The position numbers were made by a program, and so were the translations under genes. The notes beneath the pieces were generated by a model. The model ran no database searches. It was not told the origin of the DNA and saw nothing but the letters and a program-made list of their open reading frames with translations. A DNA stretch of 64,000 nt from Parapristionchus giblindavisi (lineage: Eukaryota > Nematoda > Chromadorea > Rhabditida > Diplogasteridae), in contig CALSFV010000153.1 in NCBI GenBank assembly GCA_943737045.1, forward strand, positions 1-64,000, given 5' to 3'. This document shows positions 32,307-44,349 of the stretch, in pieces. Position 1 is the first letter of the stretch. Every line of letters starts with the position of its first letter.

Positions 32307-33070
32307 CTTCGCTCTTTCTACAGTACTCTTCTGTTGAACTACAGTATCCTCAACTTCGACTACAGTATCCCCTTCGGCTCCTACAGTATCCGAGTTCTGA
32401 GAACTTCCTTTCTGGAGCAGACCAATTAGCGTGGCAATAAACACTTTCGACTGAAATCGAATCAATCGATAACCACATCTGATGTACCGTATTCCATTCA
32501 ACCTTGTTCCATATAAAGTACGGTAGTCGTAGTCTGCTAACGACATCTTGGCACAACGAACAATCGATAAATGATGATTTATTCAATACAAAATAATAAT
32601 AATAATAAATCATTGTACAAAAGCATCCACCATTCACATCTCAAGCGGAAAGGAAGGGTTACGGTATCGTAACCTAGAGACTATACAAATCAATCGATAC
32701 TCAATAGAGTTACAAAATGAGGTACGAAAGAGTGGTTTTCTAATTAAAGGGAAAAGAAGATACTGAGGTAAGAAGATGGAAAACTTGTGGTTGGTTGTTA
32801 AAAATCAATATTAGAAAATGAAAATCATAATTAGTACAAAAAGGGGGCGGAGTCGAGGGATGATGGCAATCGTGGTTGTTGAAATAGTAACATAGGAGGA
32901 CGGAACGTGATGAGTGAAACTGAAAATGTATGCAAATCAAGTGGTACACTGTGAGTATATTAGGATCTTGGTTATCTTCGATTCACCATATCTACTCAGG
33001 TGTTTGAATCCATGCATGATTCAAGTAAAATTCTTGCAATAAATGGCATGATCTAGCATGTAATACAGTG

Positions 33071-33232
33071 ATGCACTTAAGCCTTTTCAATACGAAGAAC
33101 GCTTTCCTCGCGACGTTGATTCCCGGAGGCACAGCCCTGGCTGGAGCCGCTTTCCATCCGGACGGCCCCCGAGCTGGACTTGGACGTGCTGGAGCATCAC
33201 GTACAAGCGGACCCCTATGCTACCACCCGTGA
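33071..33232 (+). CDS. chimeric ORF: tspo exon 1 fused to mariner sequence
   Basis: The first 29 codons equal tspo exon 1 (MHLSLFNTKNAFL to GAAFH). At 33157/33158 a 1071-bp deletion relative to copy A joins it to mariner DNA in another frame, giving PDGPRAGLGRAGASRTSG and a stop after 53 residues. The upstream region equals that of tspo copy A, so transcription is possible. A function is not implied. Confidence 0.45.
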   Translation: MHLSLFNTKNAFLATLIPGGTALAGAAFHPDGPRAGLGRAGASRTSGPLCYHP

Positions 33233-33741
33233 TATGGCTACGAGTCTTAGGGCAAGCTAACCCACCATCGTTGGTTGCCTACAGGATCTTGACAAGGTCC
33301 AGAATTTGGGTCGATGGTTACCCCTCCGACTGTCGGACAAGCAGAAGTGAAACCGTGCGGACCCGTGTCTGAAGTTAATTTCGTACGCTCGTACAACGGC
33401 TTGGATCGACGGGATCATGACTGGAGATGAAAAGTGGATCCCTTACGACAACGTAGTCCTCCGGGCTCAGTGGATCGATCGAGATGAGCAGTCCAATTTC
33501 ATCGCAAAATCCGAACTTCACCAGAAAAAGATCATGCTGTCTGAATGGTGGGGCAGAGGCGGTTTGCTGCATTGGGAGCTGCTCGCTCAGGGGTCGGCTA
33601 TTATGGTCGCGGTATACTCTCGCCAACTACAGACCCTGAAGTCCAAGGACCCCTCCGTTCCCTGGCTGCTCGACCGGATTCACTTCCAGCACGACAACGC
33701 CCGACCCCATGTGGCAAGGACGATCAAAAAGGCCCCTTAAA
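33158..33741 (+). mobile_element. mariner relic, second copy
   Basis: The copy matches 28569-29152 at offset 4589, including MTGDEKWIPYDN and HDNARPHVA. It lacks the HTH part removed by the deletion at 33157. Confidence 0.85.
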
Positions 33742-34179
33742 GTCCGAAAATTTCAAAATTTTTCAAGTTTGAAATGTTTTCATTTATACGGCTTATTGTG
33801 AAGTACTAATGATGTGAATAATATTCAGCTAATGCTCAATGGCTGATCTCTCCTTTCAACCATTTTTTGAAAATTTTCGTGCTGAATGCGTGCTAAAAAT
33901 CAAAATTGTGCTTGAATCGGTTTCCAACTTGCTTTCTGTAACATTCTGTCATAGTACTTTACAATGTACATAATCAATATGAAATTCGTTTATTTTCGAA
34001 AATTCAGTTTTTTTTTGCCATGACCAATGGGGTCATGGAAATCGATTTTTCAAAAGTGAGCCGAATGCTGGGATTTCTGTTCTACTATGTTTACTCGTCA
34101 TGAAACTTCACATAATCATTGTCATTTGCTCGTTGTCACAGCATTCGAGTCGACAAACTGCAATATTTCAAAAATTTTC

Positions 34180-34530
34180 AGCCCATCACTTGGATCAATT
34201 TGAAAATTTCGATTTTCATGACCCCGGGGTCATGGTCGAAAATTTCAAAATTTCTCAAGTTTGAAATGTTTCCATTTATGTAGCTTGTTGTGAAGTACTA
34301 ATGATGTGAATAATATTCAGCCAATGCTCAATGGCTGATCTCTCCTTTTAACCATTTTTTCGAAAATTTTCATTCTGATTGCGTGCGAAAAATCAGAATT
34401 GTGTTTGAATCGGTTTCCAACTGGCTCTCTGTAACATTCTGTCATAGTACTTTGCAATGTGCATAATCAATATGAAAATCGTTTATTTTTGAAAATTCAA
34501 AAAAATTCAATTTAAGTTCCTACTTTTTCG
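34180..34530. repeat. loop of the giant palindrome
   Basis: The 351 bases are the reverse complement of 29592-29941. The right arm plus loop is therefore a continuous inverted copy of a unit whose direct version is interrupted at 34179. The loop contains the GACCCCGGGGTC core, itself a perfect palindrome. Confidence 0.8.
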
Positions 34531-34968
34531 GAAAATTTTTGAAATATTGCAGTTTGTCGACTCGAATGCTGTGACAACGAGCAAATGACAATGATTATGT
34601 GAAGTTTCATGACGAGTAAACATAGTAGAACAGAAATCCCAGCATTCGGCTCACTTTTGAAAAATCGATTTCCATGACCCCATTGGTCATGGCAAAAAAA
34701 AACTGAATTTTCGAAAATAAACGAATTTCATATTGATTATGTACATTGTAAAGTACTATGACAGAATGTTACAGAAAGCAAGTTGGAAACCGATTCAAGC
34801 ACAATTTTGATTTTTAGCACGCATTCAGCACGAAAATTTTCAAAAAATGGTTGAAAGGAGAGATCAGCCATTGAGCATTAGCTGAATATTATTCACATCA
34901 TTAGTACTTCACAATAAGCCGTATAAATGAAAACATTTCAAACTTGAAAAATTTTGAAATTTTCGGAC

Positions 34969-35552
34969 TTTAAGGGGCCTTTTTGATCGTCCTTGCCACA
35001 TGGGGTCGGGCGTTGTCGTGCTGGAAGTGAATCCGGTCGAGCAGCCAGGGAACGGAGGGGTCCTTGGACTTCAGGGTCTGTAGTTGGCGAGAGTATACCG
35101 CGACCATAATAGCCGACCCCTGAGCGAGCAGCTCCCAATGCAGCAAACCGCCTCTGCCCCACCATTCAGACAGCATGATCTTTTTCTGGTGAAGTTCGGA
35201 TTTTGCGATGAAATTGGACTGCTCATCTCGATCGATCCACTGAGCCCGGAGGACTACGTTGTCGTAAGGGATCCACTTTTCATCTCCAGTCATGATCCCG
35301 TCGATCCAAGCCGTTGTACGAGCGTACGAAATTAACTTCAGACACGGGTCCGCACGGTTTCACTTCTGCTTGTCCGACAGTCGGAGGGGTAACCATCGAC
35401 CCAAATTCTGGACCTTGTCAAGATCCTGTAGGCAACCAACGATGGTGGGTTAGCTTGCCCTAAGACTCGTAGCCATATCACGGGTGGTAGCATAGGGGTC
35501 CGCTTGTACGTGATGCTCCAGCACGTCCAAGTCCAGCTCGGGGGCCGTCCGG
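34969..35552 (-). mobile_element. mariner relic, third (inverted) copy
   Basis: It is the reverse complement of 33158-33741, with the same motifs MTGDEKWIPYDN and HDNARPHVA and the same fusion to tspo exon 1 at 35552/35553. Confidence 0.85.
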
Positions 35553-35639
35553 ATGGAAAGCGGCTCCAGCCAGGGCTGTGCCTCCGGGAATCAACGTCGC
35601 GAGGAAAGCGTTCTTCGTATTGAAAAGGCTTAAGTGCAT
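35478..35639 (-). CDS. chimeric tspo exon 1/mariner ORF, inverted copy
   Basis: This is the mirror of the ORF at 33071-33232, with identical sequence and the same junction. It shows that the 1071-bp deletion preceded formation of the palindrome. Confidence 0.4.
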   Translation of the reverse strand: MHLSLFNTKNAFLATLIPGGTALAGAAFHPDGPRAGLGRAGASRTSGPLCYHP

Positions 35640-36403
35640 CACTGTATTACATGCTAGATCATGCCATTTATTGCAAGAATTTTACTTGAATCATGCATGG
35701 ATTCAAACACCTGAGTAGATATGGTGAATCGAAGATAACCAAGATCCTAATATACTCACAGTGTACCACTTGATTTGCATACATTTTCAGTTTCACTCAT
35801 CACGTTCCGTCCTCCTATGTTACTATTTCAACAACCACGATTGCCATCATCCCTCGACTCCGCCCCCTTTTTGTACTAATTATGATTTTCATTTTCTAAT
35901 ATTGATTTTTAACAACCAACCACAAGTTTTCCATCTTCTTACCTCAGTATCTTCTTTTCCCTTTAATTAGAAAACCACTCTTTCGTACCTCATTTTGTAA
36001 CTCTATTGAGTATCGATTGATTTGTATAGTCTCTAGGTTACGATACCGTAACCCTTCCTTTCCGCTTGAGATGTGAATGGTGGATGCTTTTGTACAATGA
36101 TTTATTATTATTATTATTTTGTATTGAATAAATCATCATTTATCGATTGTTCGTTGTGCCAAGATGTCGTTAGCAGACTACGACTACCGTACTTTATATG
36201 GAACAAGGTTGAATGGAATACGGTACATCAGATGTGGTTATCGATTGATTCGATTTCAGTCGAAAGTGTTTATTGCCACGCTAATTGGTCTGCTCCAGAA
36301 AGGAAGTTCTCAGAACTCGGATACTGTAGGAGCCGAAGGGGATACTGTAGTCGAAGTTGAGGATACTGTAGTTCAACAGAAGAGTACTGTAGAAAGAGCG
36401 AAG

Positions 36404-37861
36404 ATGTCGAATGTGTTCACAAGGGTTGGTGTATTTTGTTCGTGATTTTTTGTTATCTGAAAGACGTTGAATTAATGTCTCAACTTGTTCATAACTGACG
36501 TAGGGGTTCATCTTTCTTCGATTTCGAAGCAATATCGGACCCCTTATAAATCATTAGAATCATATATTTTCGGAGCCCTCACAAATTACAACAGACTAGA
36601 AATAGATCAGATTCACAGATTTTTTGTATAATTGGTCATTTCGAAATATGTTGGGACGATTTAGGAAAAAAGAGCCTATTTAGTGGAGCCGATCCTCGCC
36701 TTATGAGTGTATGAAAATGTATGATTAGAATGCTTTCGATATAAGGCACGAAGACCGACTATATGTGTACAAATACTGATGACATTACGATTGGATCCTC
36801 AAGACAATTGATTAATCGATCTACCGTATGATCAATAGGATTCGTTGCAGGATTCAGCGAACGTGTCTGATATGGCTGAGGTCTGGGACGACACAGCGCT
36901 CATTCGCATGTACGAAGAGAGCATCTCGAGTGCCTATGTTAGTTATTGATTTATTGATTGATTTAGTTGAATTATTGATTGATTTTATCGAATTATTGAT
37001 TCAGAATTCGATCGGTGCACGGTCAGGAAAAGGTGCTGCTTCTGTCAAAAATGCTAAGGAAGCGAAGGGTGTTCAAGTTTGTCACATTAATTGATTATTG
37101 TGTTTTATTAAAATCTACCATCATTAAAGTAAAAACACTTTAGAAAATAAAAATACACAATAAGACGAAAATCAACACTTTGTTTCGCCAATTTGTTCTT
37201 AAATTTGACGCAAGTGTTCGTTTTCTCTCGACAATGAAGGTGGTGGTTTAATTGTGATGCATTTCTAACAAGTCATTATTATTTATTTATTTTTTACTCT
37301 TTGACACAATGAAGGCGGGGATATGTTTCAGTGGTCGATTGGTGATCGTTGCACCGCTCCCTACGAGGATCTACTGTATCCTGCGGTCATCCGTGTGAGT
37401 CGTTGCTCATTTATACCGTAATCTATTCGTTATCGATCGATATCAATCGATTTCAGCGAGTAGACACTGCAGCAGGCACGGCCGAGGTGTGCTTTGACTT
37501 CTACGAGAATGTCGAGAGCGTTGCCTTCGCTGACTTGTACCCGTTAGTGTATTGATTTTATTTAGGAAAATTCTATTGATTGATTAACATCAGAAAATCA
37601 GAATATTTTTTTATATTTTGTTCGATTTCAGAGAGGAAGATTACGTCGAAGATGGAGAATCTGATAATACGATTGTCGCACCGCAGGTATTGATTGATTG
37701 GTTGATTATCGATTGATACCGTAATCGTATTTCCAATTTGATCATATTTCGTGTTAGGAGCCGATCGTAGCGTCGACGTCGCGGAAACGCGGCAATGGAC
37801 GCGCGTCGAGGCGGAGCATGGGCGGAAGCGGAGGCGCGCCTTCTGATCATCCAGGGCTCCT
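36404..37861 (+). pseudogene. smn-1: smn-1 copy 3 (inverted), exons 1-7 only
   Basis: It is the reverse complement of copy 2, with exons 36404-36424, 36851-36937, 37005-37076, 37332-37394, 37457-37542, 37632-37686 and 37758-37861. The Gemin2-binding and Tudor parts are intact and the 7-bp deletion in exon 7 is present. There are no exons 8-9. The frame is open 5' to 36164 as in the other copies. Confidence 0.85.
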
Positions 37862-38066
37862 GTAAGGAATCTAAGATATTGATTATTAATTCACAAGGGA
37901 ACCACTTAACCATAATCCATTTTTCTCTAATTTTGATTTCTTGACGCGAATCTACATGGAATAAGGTTTCCAAAAAGGTTATCGATAGTTGATATGAAAA
38001 CATTGATCAGTTATCTCTAGTCTTTGGTCTTTGATCGTTGATCTTTGATCTTTGATGTTCTTTCAG

Positions 38067-38177
38067 ATCCACAAACCAGCGGGTTACTGGGTGATTCAGT
38101 ACGCGGTGTGGACTGCCTTCTATCTTTACATGATCCGTCAGATCAAAAAGGAGAATGATCCCGTGAAGGATCTATGA
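38067..38177 (+). pseudogene. tspo-1: tspo last exon, inverted copy
   Basis: The coding sequence is identical to 30530-30640. The acceptor region reads GATGTTCTTTCAG, three bases shorter than its mirror. No upstream tspo exon is on this strand nearby. Confidence 0.8.
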
Positions 38178-38710
38178 GGAGTGAATGATTAAGAGGCCTG
38201 TTCCCTAAGACTCGATCATACTGACCACCCCCCGGACGCGTGCGCTAGCAATGAGAGCTGGGGGTCCATACTTGGGTGTTAGGAGTGTCATCGGCCCTTA
38301 TTACACAAAACAGCAGAAATTTCCTGTTTGTGCCCTCAGGCTATTAGAAAAATTAATTTAAGTGCAAAAACGTTTAAAAATCATAATTTCTCAAATTGTT
38401 GAGATAAATTCCAAATATCATTTGCGATGCGTCTAGGGTGCACAGACCTTGCTAATTCACTATTAGCATCGTATGTGCGTAGATTCCTAAACCTCTTTTT
38501 TGGCTCAAAATTTTGGTTTTTTCGGACAAATCATCCCTTGTTGTAGTTTGCTCCAGAGTTTTTCGACCAGGTATTGTAGCCTAAGCAATTCTGCATCCAT
38601 TTCACTTAAAATTGGGTTTTTCACGATAGACCCAGTTCTCGAATTTTTCGATCGAAGGTTCGTCATCGATGGTTTTCCCGAACAAATGCTGTATTTTCCA
38701 AACGATTGGT

Positions 38711-39700
38711 TAGAAGTCAAAGCACACCTCGGCTGTGCCTGCTACAGTGTCTACTCGCTGAAATCGATTGATATCGATCTTATTGATTGATTTTTTCATT
38801 TAATAAACATCTAGTTTACTTCATCTACTATTGGCTTGATATGAATGAATTGATTAAATAAACATAGAGATACTAACTGTGGTCGAATCTATCGATAGCG
38901 AATAGATTACGGTATAAATGGGCAATTACTCACTCGGATGACCGCAGGATACAGTAGATCCTCGTAGGGAGCAGTGCAACGATCACCAATCGACCACTGA
39001 AAACATACTCATTACCCATATCACTGTCAAATCACAATTATTTCATTTTCAAGATCGTAGATAAATTATTACTATTATACCCCCCCCCCCCGCCTTTATT
39101 GTGTCAAAGAACAAAAAAATAGTAAAGACTTGTTAGAAATGCATCACAATTAAACCTGTGTCAAATTTGCGAAAATATCGGCGAAACAAAATGTTGATCA
39201 TCGCCTTTTTTATTTGAGTGATGACAGATTTTAATAAAACACAATAATCACTAAATGTGGCTAACATGAACACCCTTCGCTTCCTTAATTTTTTTCACCG
39301 GAGCAGCACCTCTTCCTGACCGTGCACCGATCGAATCCTGAATCAATAATTCGATAAAATCAATCAGTAATTCATCTTAATCAATCAAATCAATCAATAA
39401 TTCATCTTAATCAATTAAATAAATCAATAAATCAATAACTAACATAGGCACTCGAGATGCTCTCTTCGTACATTCGAATGAGCGCTGTGTCGTCCCAGAC
39501 CTCAGCCATATCAGACGCGTTCGCTGAATCCTGCAACGAATTCTATTCATCATACAGTAGATCGACGGTAGATCTGAGAAATCGAAGAAAGATGAGGCAA
39601 CGTCAGTTATGAACACGTTGAAACAACAAATCACCGTCTTTAAAATAAAATGAAGAAACCACAAACAAAATGCACCCACCCTTGTGAAGACATTCGACAT
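38711..39700 (-). pseudogene. smn-1: smn-1 copy B, exons 1-4 and part of exon 5
   Basis: Exons 39680-39700, 39444-39530, 39266-39337, 38934-38996 and 38711-38757 (cut after FDF). It differs from copy A (for example DSIGARSGRGAAPVKKIKEA in exon 3), so it is an older copy. It is truncated where the giant palindrome begins; Tudor is half missing, and the proline and YG parts are absent. A run of C (39079-39092) lies in intron 3. The 5' open frame continues to 39961. Confidence 0.8.
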
Positions 39701-40542
39701 CTTCGCTCTTTCTACAGTAATCTTCTGTTCAACTACAGTATCCTCAACTTCCACTACAGTATCCCCTTCGGCTCCTACAGTATCCGAGTTCTGCGAACTT
39801 CCTTTCTGAAGCAGACCAACTAGAGTGGCAATAAACACTTTCGACTGAAATCGAATCAATCGATAACCACATCTGATGTACCGTATTCCATTCAAACTTG
39901 TTCCATATAAAGTACGGTAGTCGCAGTCTGCTAACGACATTTTGGCACAATGAACAATCAATAAATGATGCTTTATTCAATACAAAAATAATAATAATAA
40001 CTCATTGTACAAAAGCTTCCACCATTCACATCTCAAGCGGAAAGGAAGGGTTACGGTATCGTACCCTAGGAACTATACAAATCAATCGATACTCAATAGA
40101 GTTACAAAACGAAGTACGGAGGAGTGGCTTTCTAATTAAAGGTGAAAAAGAAGATACTGAGGTAAGAAGATGGATATCTTTTGGTTGGTTGTTAAAAATC
40201 AATATAAGAAAATGAAAATCTTAATTAGTACAAAAAGGGGGCGGAGTCGAGGGATGATGGCAATCGTGGTTGTTGAATCGGAAGCAGAGGAGGGCGAAAC
40301 GAGATGAGTGAAACTGAAAAATATATGCAAATCAAGTGGTACACTGTCAATATATTATGATCATCTCCATCTTAGATTCATCATTATCTTACATTCCAGG
40401 TAAACAAAAAAACAAGAACAACAAAAATAGGAACGAAAAAATCATTCTCTCATTATTGTCGTCCCCCATTTGCATCATTGCTAAATCTCGCTTGCTTATC
40501 GTCTCATTCCATAAGTTTATTCATTTTCACTGTCAGCTCTCA

Positions 40543-40990
40543 CTAGGGAATGGTTTTTGTGATGGTTCAAATTACGGTTAGTGACCTACATAACGATAAT
40601 CAGTATGGTCGACTTAGTAAGAATCAACTTTCAAAAGTTGCGATTTATCGATTTTTTGAACGAAACCCGTCGCATATCCGCCGCACGAAAGACAGCCAAA
40701 AAGATTTTTTGGACTTGATTTCCATTGAAACAGCAATTTTTTTGCTGGAACTACCATGCAGACATAAAATGTTGTCGGGGGAATCTAACTCATGTTCAAA
40801 AAGTGAAAGAACACAAAAAATGCAACTTTTTGGCTGTCTTTCGTGCGGCGGATATGCGACTGGTTTCGTTCAAAAAATCGATAAATCGCAACTTTTGAAT
40901 GTTGATTCTTACTAAGTCGACCATGCTGATTATCGCTATATACATAGGTCACTAACCATAATTTCAACCATCACAAAAACCATTCCCTAG
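40543..40990. mobile_element. MITE with CTAGGGAATGG ends
   Basis: CTAGGGAATGGTTTTTGTGA at 40543 is mirrored at 40990. The arms of about 160 bases share TGGTCGACTTAGTAAGAATC. The flanks give a TCA target duplication. A 121-codon open frame through it is a palindrome artefact. From 40991 to 41300 I see nothing recognisable. Confidence 0.7.
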
Positions 40991-41306
40991 TCAATGTTTA
41001 TCGTTAAGTATAAGTAAATAAATAAACAATAATCACTTATATCTTTTCCAATCACTCGATCACACTTATAAGGCGATACCTTCAGACACTATCATTCTCC
41101 TCTACCTGCCCGCACGTTTCATGTTCCATCATCAAGTCAAGAAACGATTTAGTATTCGCTCAACCAATATTCAGAGTCTTTACTCCTCCACCACTAGCTT
41201 ATCAACAGTTCGACCAGCCCTCTAATTTATGGTGTGCGTTTTCGCAAATTCAAATAATATTGTAATTAAAAATTTAAAACAAAACGAAAGAAACTGAACA
41301 GAAAAG

Positions 41307-41476
41307 ATATCCATCTTCTTACCTCAGTATCTTCTTTTTCACCTTTAATTAGAAAGCCACTCCTTCGTACTTCGTTTTGTAATTCTATTGAGTATCGATT
41401 GATTTGTATAGTTCCTAGGTTACGGTACCGTAACCCCTTCCTTTCCGCTTGAGATGTGAATGGTGGAAGCTTTTGC
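41307..41476. repeat. inverted piece of the smn upstream region
   Basis: The segment from TATCCATCTTCTTACCTCAG to GATGTGAATGGTGGAAGC is the reverse complement of about 40013-40175 upstream of copy B. It marks another inversion in the array. Bases 41480-41730 match tspo intron sequence near 57840-57890 and 59330-59480, without an exon. Confidence 0.7.
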
Positions 41477-41924
41477 ACTGTCGCGGGAGAGATAGAGAAA
41501 GCGAAATTAAAATTAAATTTTAAAAAAAATTTTTAATTTAAATCGCATATCCAACACCCGCCATGCTCAAGTAACAGTTCAAGCACTAATCATCATCGAA
41601 ACATTCTAAAGACGATCTGGTAACTGTCCCTCCCAAATCAATCAAATTCAAATTAATCCAAATCTAGTGCACTTCCTACGAGAGCTTGTTGTGCAAAAGT
41701 GAGTCCATCGGTAGGTATTAAAGGCACACCCCAAACTAATCTCCACTCTAGCAACGCACTCTCGTAGACAAAGTTCAAAGATCAACCTCATCAGCACAAC
41801 GATCAGCACGGTCTTATGCTGATTATTCAATCTATGCCCCGGAGCGAAATTGCATGGTTTGATATCTCGACTTTGTTACCTATATTTCTTTTTTTGTCAT
41901 TTGTAACATGATAAAGTAAATTAA

Positions 41925-42298
41925 AGAAGGGGATCCACGAGTTTTTTCGTGTCTAAACTGGCCAGGCAGAACTATAGATCACATCGACCTGTATCCCAGA
42001 ACAATTTTATCTAAAACTATTAAAAAAACTTAATACCGTAATCCGAGCTCAAAGTTTGATATTACACCAAGAAATCCTCAGGGAACGCGCGCAATTTCAA
42101 ATATGAAAGACAAATGTATTGATAATTGCAAACGGGAATCGAACCCGCGTGGCGCGGTTAAAAGAGCCGACTACTAACAGCTGAGCTACACGCTCTATGC
42201 GCTCAATCTCTCAATTCTAATAGAGAATAGAGTGCCACTTCCCACCTCCCACGTTAGCCATGACAATAGTTCACCATAAATCTCCTGGTCCGCCTTCT
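41925..42298. mobile_element. TTAA-flanked element with the best-preserved tRNA-like module (copy 3 of 3)
   Basis: TTAA lies at 41921-41924 and 42299-42302. The ends are AGAAGGGGATCCACGAG and CTGGTCCGCCTTCT. The uninserted target occurs in the homologous flank at 22905-22925 (AAATTAAATCAATA). It sits in the 3' flank of smn copy C. A lysine-like tRNA module is inside. Confidence 0.85.
42128..42198 (-). other. tRNA-Lys-like module, not a functional tRNA
   Basis: The minus strand reads TGTAGCTCAGCTGTTAGTAG (A-box and D-arm), an anticodon-loop-like CTCTTTTAAC, and GCGGGTTCGATTCCCGT (perfect T-arm and B-box). The 5' and 3' acceptor halves do not pair, so it should not fold to a tRNA. Internal RNA polymerase III promoter activity is plausible from the boxes. 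Confidence 0.6.
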
Positions 42299-42578
42299 TT
42301 AAATCAATATACATGTACGAGAATCACAAGAATTTTTTATCCACAGAAAACCAACAGATAAAATGAACGAACCGAGGTCAGAGATTTTACAACAAATAAA
42401 GACTAATATTTTTTTTCAGAAAAAAGATCGATTCAAATCTTTTTATCAAACAACGTAGAACAAACTGTCAAAATTTCGTCCATTTGAAATCAAATAAGGG
42501 CTTTATAACAATTAGTACTGGAATGATTGGACGAAATTGATGATGGGAAAGATGATGAACTTTGATCTTTGTTCCTGC

Positions 42579-44349
42579 TTACTTGTGACCTCTGAGATCC
42601 TGCATCGCCTGAAAATCAATGCCAATGAATTTTGCACAATGCGAATACCAGTCCTACGATTCAGTGCCGCACTAAATCAACACCAATCTTTCTGACTCAA
42701 TAACTGCATCTTGCTCGACAGTCAGCGGTGCTTGGTACTCTCATTAGCACTGGTGTGCCACTAGCAACTGGTATGCTTCACCTGATAGTATCCAGTGTGG
42801 TAGCCGCTCATGTACCAGCTCATCAGCATTAAGTTTAGATGATACATTTTAATAAAACTCAATAATCAATCAATGTGGCTAACCTGAACACCCTTAGCTT
42901 CCTTAGCATTTTTTGACCGCAGCAGCACCTCTTCCTGACCGTTCACCGATCGAATCCTGAACCAATAAGTCGATAAAATCAATCAATAATTCATCTAAAT
43001 CAATAACATCAATCAATAAATCAATAAATAACATAGGCACTCGAGATGCTCTGTTCGTACATGCGAATGAGCGCTGTGTCGTCCCAGATCTCAGCCATAT
43101 CAGACGCTTTCGCGGAATCCTGCAACGAATTCTATTGATCATACGGTAGATCGATTAATCAATAATCGTGTAGTCTAATCGTAATGTCATCAGTATTTCT
43201 ACACATATAGTCGGGTTTGGTGTCTCATATCTTAAGATTTTTTCCTCTATTTACTAGGAGTACATCGAAGAAAGATGAGACAATATCAGTTATGAACAAG
43301 TAGAAACAGTAAATTTTAATTTAATTTAATTTAATTTATCATACATCAAAAAGATGCGACAACATTTGAGAGAACAAGCAAATTAAATGAGAGCATTTGG
43401 GGGTAAAAAAAACGAGGGGGGGTACGGGGGGAGAGAAGGGGAAGTGTAGCTCATAAATGGACTCTATTATGTATCAAAGATCAAACTGCGATCATTGATA
43501 GGTTAGGTTGGCAAGGCCTAGCGGGCAAATCAACGTCTTTCAGATGACAAACAAAATTGCATCTTTCTCGACAAGTCAGCGATGTTTGATAATCTCACCA
43601 GCACTGGTATGCCACTAGCAACTGGTATACTTCACCTGATAGTATCCAGTGTGGTAGCCGCTCATGTACCAGCTCATCAGCATGCTCGACGAGGCGTCAT
43701 CCTCACTCGGACGTGGTAGACCAGCGAATGAAGGAGGAGGGGGCGGGGCCAGTGAGGGAATCTGAAAATGGAGATTATTGATTGATTCATAGATTATCGA
43801 TTGATTCATAGATTATTGATTGATTCATTAATATTGATTCAAACTGTATGAAAGATATTCACTAATATCCAATCGATTATTCAAAAGCACACCCCGAGCT
43901 AATTTGAAACTCTCCGCTATGGCAATACTCTCTCGTTTTCTATGTTTATGTTGCCATAGCGGAGAGTAAAATTATCTCGGGGAGTGCATTTAATGTCGCA
44001 TATGCGTGAACATCATAATCTTTATCACATCTGCACATTGGTGCGGTGGGTCATGACAGGGGGTTCTTCATAGATTAATGGGTTACAATTCTTTCTTCTA
44101 TTCATCGGTTCATCGATCGTGTATGCCTTGATGGTTTTTCAATATCTGCGTTTACTACGAAGTAGAATCCAGAAAATAATCCATTACAAATAGAAATGAA
44201 CAACCCACGTAGCAGTAGATGCTTCGTCCGAAGTGGCTGCATGAAGACATCATATTGAACACAATTAACACAATAAGAAACGAAGAAATAATCGATATCT
44301 AGTATTCCTTACAGGAGCCCGGAATGATCCATGATCAGAAGGCGCGCCT
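42579..44349 (-). pseudogene. smn-1: smn-1 copy C, exons in scrambled order
   Basis: On the minus strand the order is exon 7 end (44313-44349), intact exon 8 (43636-43761, the only one with a normal ATTTTCAG acceptor; YG box [18 protein letters not shown]), exon 2 (43033-43119), exon 3 (42884-42956, one extra T giving a frameshift after AAAVKK), a partial second exon 8 (42782-42829, [16 protein letters not shown]), then exon 9 (42579-42608). Tudor exons are missing. It is a mosaic of at least two copies and cannot encode SMN. Confidence 0.8.
43885..43989. mobile_element. small CTCCGC hairpin MITE
   Basis: The flanks are TCAA and TTAA. The ends are AAGCACACCCCGAGCTAATT and its mirror, and the stem AACTCTCCGCTATGGCAA is mirrored with TTGCCATAGCGGAGAGT. 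Confidence 0.7.

Larger units (their letters stand above)
29999..38710. repeat. giant palindrome, 4.2-kb arms
   Basis: Arm 1 29999-34179 and arm 2 34531-38710 are reverse complements about a centre near 34355. All open frames are identical between arms. The only difference I found is three extra bases (GAG) near 30648 just before the tspo last exon. The arms hold the tspo last exon, smn exons 7-1, tspo exon 1 and mariner and foldback sequence. The outer edge ends inside the foldback family on one side and abuts smn copy B exon 5 on the other. Confidence 0.9.

Noticed and set aside
30731..38003. Three independent functional smn genes (A, 2, 3)
   Set aside because: All carry the same exon 7 deletion and copies 2 and 3 lack exons 8-9.
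40550..40915. 121-codon frame
   Set aside because: It crosses the tip of a palindromic MITE; each half is the antisense of the other.
42128..42198. Functional tRNA-Lys gene
   Set aside because: A- and B-boxes are good but the acceptor stem does not pair, and the module recurs inside mobile elements.
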